A DNA stretch of 64,000 nucleotides from contig NC_088312.1 in the NCBI RefSeq assembly GCF_910592395.1, positions 6,012,001-6,076,000 of the forward strand. Reading direction: 5' to 3'. Positions 62,839 through 64,000 of the stretch are shown one piece after another; position 1 is the stretch's first letter, and every line of letters begins with the position of its first letter. Position numbers and translations under genes: made by a program. This stretch comes from Lineus longissimus. Taxonomy: Eukaryota; Nemertea; Pilidiophora; Heteronemertea; Lineidae. The notes under the pieces were generated by a model. It had not been told where the DNA came from. It saw only the letters and a list, made by a program, of their open reading frames with translations, and did no database searches.

Positions 62839-63322
62839 TAATAATTATGTAAGAGAAGACTTTTCATCCAGAATGTAGGGTAAGCAAGTAGTGAGAGAAG
62901 TTAACAGCCAAATTAAGAATTTGGTCGTAGGAGTGACCTTATGAGATTTCAGTAAGATAACGATATGAATAACAACCTTGAAAATCGTTTTCTAACCTGG
63001 TTGCTCAAACAACCTTTGCTACTATGCGAGCGCTAAGTTTGCAACATGTCATAGCCAAATTGAACCAAGATGAATTCCATCGATATTTCAAAAAGAGCAA
63101 CTTACTGTACATCACGAGCGATAGAAAATGTCTTCAGCAACGTGAACACATTTGTGTCCGATCGCCTCCGGAATTTTGTATGACGGAAGATACGAAACCA
63201 ATGGCCGCAAATTAAATGTTTTGACGCTGGCAACATGGTTGAAACAAAATTAGCCAAAAAACATGATTTTCAAGACTGTCATGATATCAGGCGTACCTAT
63301 AATTCTAATTCAAAATATCACC

Positions 63323-63575
63323 AGTAGGAGACTTTTTCCGACTTCTTAATGGTTTCTCTTATTCTTTTTTCGTGATTTATCCGACAAAAGTCCGACGCTG
63401 TCCAATTTTTCCCTGAAAGGTCGGATTTCTAGAAAACCTGAGAAAAATACTGTTCCTTTTTTTCACTGGTTTTTTAGAAATCCGACTTTTCAGAGAAAAA
63501 CTACAATGTCGGAGTTTTGTCGGATAAATCAAGAAAGTTAGAGAAACTGCTTAGAAGTCGAAAAAGAGCTCTACT
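63323..63575. mobile_element. Long inverted-repeat element (foldback/MITE, ~253 bp)
   Basis: Left arm ~63323-63438 and right arm ~63468-63575 are imperfect reverse complements over more than 100 bp. Shared blocks are AGTAG, CTTTTTC.GACTTCT, GATTTATCCGACAAAA.TCCGAC and GTCGGATTTCTA.AAAACC, around a ~29-bp loop. Target duplication is not clear (possibly TA). The transcript would fold into one long hairpin. Confidence 0.8.
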
Positions 63576-64000
63576 ATATACTACTTCCAGTCATTAGCTT
63601 TATCTGTTTTAAATGCGCGCAGTAGAATCTTAGATACGCCGATATCGAAGAATGAAGACGTCACTCGAACAAACTGTTTGGCCACACACGTGTATAAGGA
63701 TACATAACATAGACAGACGTGACAAACGGAGATACATTACGGGTACTTCAGCACAGAGTCTGCGCAGACGAGATCTTCTGCTGGCGTTCCCTTTGTCGAC
63801 ATTCCTAGATCGGAGGAAGCTGAAACACGACTCTCACAGTGACTCTAAATAGACCATTATCGCGCAAGTCAACTTTTCTGTTAGAACAATCCAAAAGTTA
63901 CAATCTCAGAAATGGTACCGTCATACTTAAGTATCGTAGAATCAAGAAGTTCAGCATGTATATATAGATCAGATGTTCCAGCGTCCAAGATGGTGGAAAA

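Noticed and set aside
1-64000. CRISPR arrays, bacterial operons, rRNA and functional tRNA genes
   Set aside because: None visible. The repeats present are tandem or inverted without spacer regularity, and no complete tRNA cloverleaf or rRNA motif was seen.

Overview
This is animal nuclear DNA: AT-rich, gene-sparse, with introns, microsatellites and decayed transposons and no bacterial operon structure. A lophotrochozoan (mollusc, annelid or brachiopod) is my best guess. It rests on frequent ACATGTA-type words and an intronic repeat with an AGGCCCAAGGGCCT core that I associate with such genomes. This placement is inference.

Only one gene can be read with confidence. It is MRPS31, the mitochondrial small-ribosomal-subunit protein mS31, on the minus strand from 47700 (start codon) down to 40345 (stop codon). 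I reconstructed nine coding exons (86, 147, 171, 35, 133, 95, 144, 153 and 248 nt). All eight junctions have GT..AG borders and matching phases, and together they encode 403 residues, close to the roughly 395 of the human protein. One exon is a 35-nt microexon. Intron 7, about 4 kb, is much the longest.

Layout. 1-40 kb: no gene recognised; long non-coding sequence with a degenerate ~190-bp tandem array (5.9-6.5 kb), permuted tRNA promoter-like boxes (14.4-14.6 kb), a polypurine tract (24.9 kb), a possible small two-exon transcript (26.1-27.1 kb), a ~30-bp minisatellite (31.2-31.6 kb), a perfect 20-bp inverted repeat (34.5 kb) and a 60-bp direct repeat (37.1/37.3 kb). 40.3-47.7 kb: MRPS31, with a pogo-like transposon end, a 30-bp tandem duplication and repeat remnants in its introns. 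47.7-54.5 kb: upstream of MRPS31, with a G-run repeat, an imperfect foldback and a truncated relative, a TAAT/ATTA-rich block that looks like a homeodomain-site cluster, and a locally duplicated ~200-bp segment. 54.5-64 kb: a possible first coding exon of an unidentified plus-strand gene (54505-54627), a ~50-bp tandem array, a TATA-box/Kozak candidate (58.77-58.85 kb) and three short transposon-like elements (60.5, 62.7 and 63.4 kb).

Most of the other open frames look like chance frames: they lack recognisable domains, and several are explained by repeats or palindromes. No new multi-gene system is visible. The least explained items are the foldback family, the inverted-repeat elements and the unassigned candidate exons.
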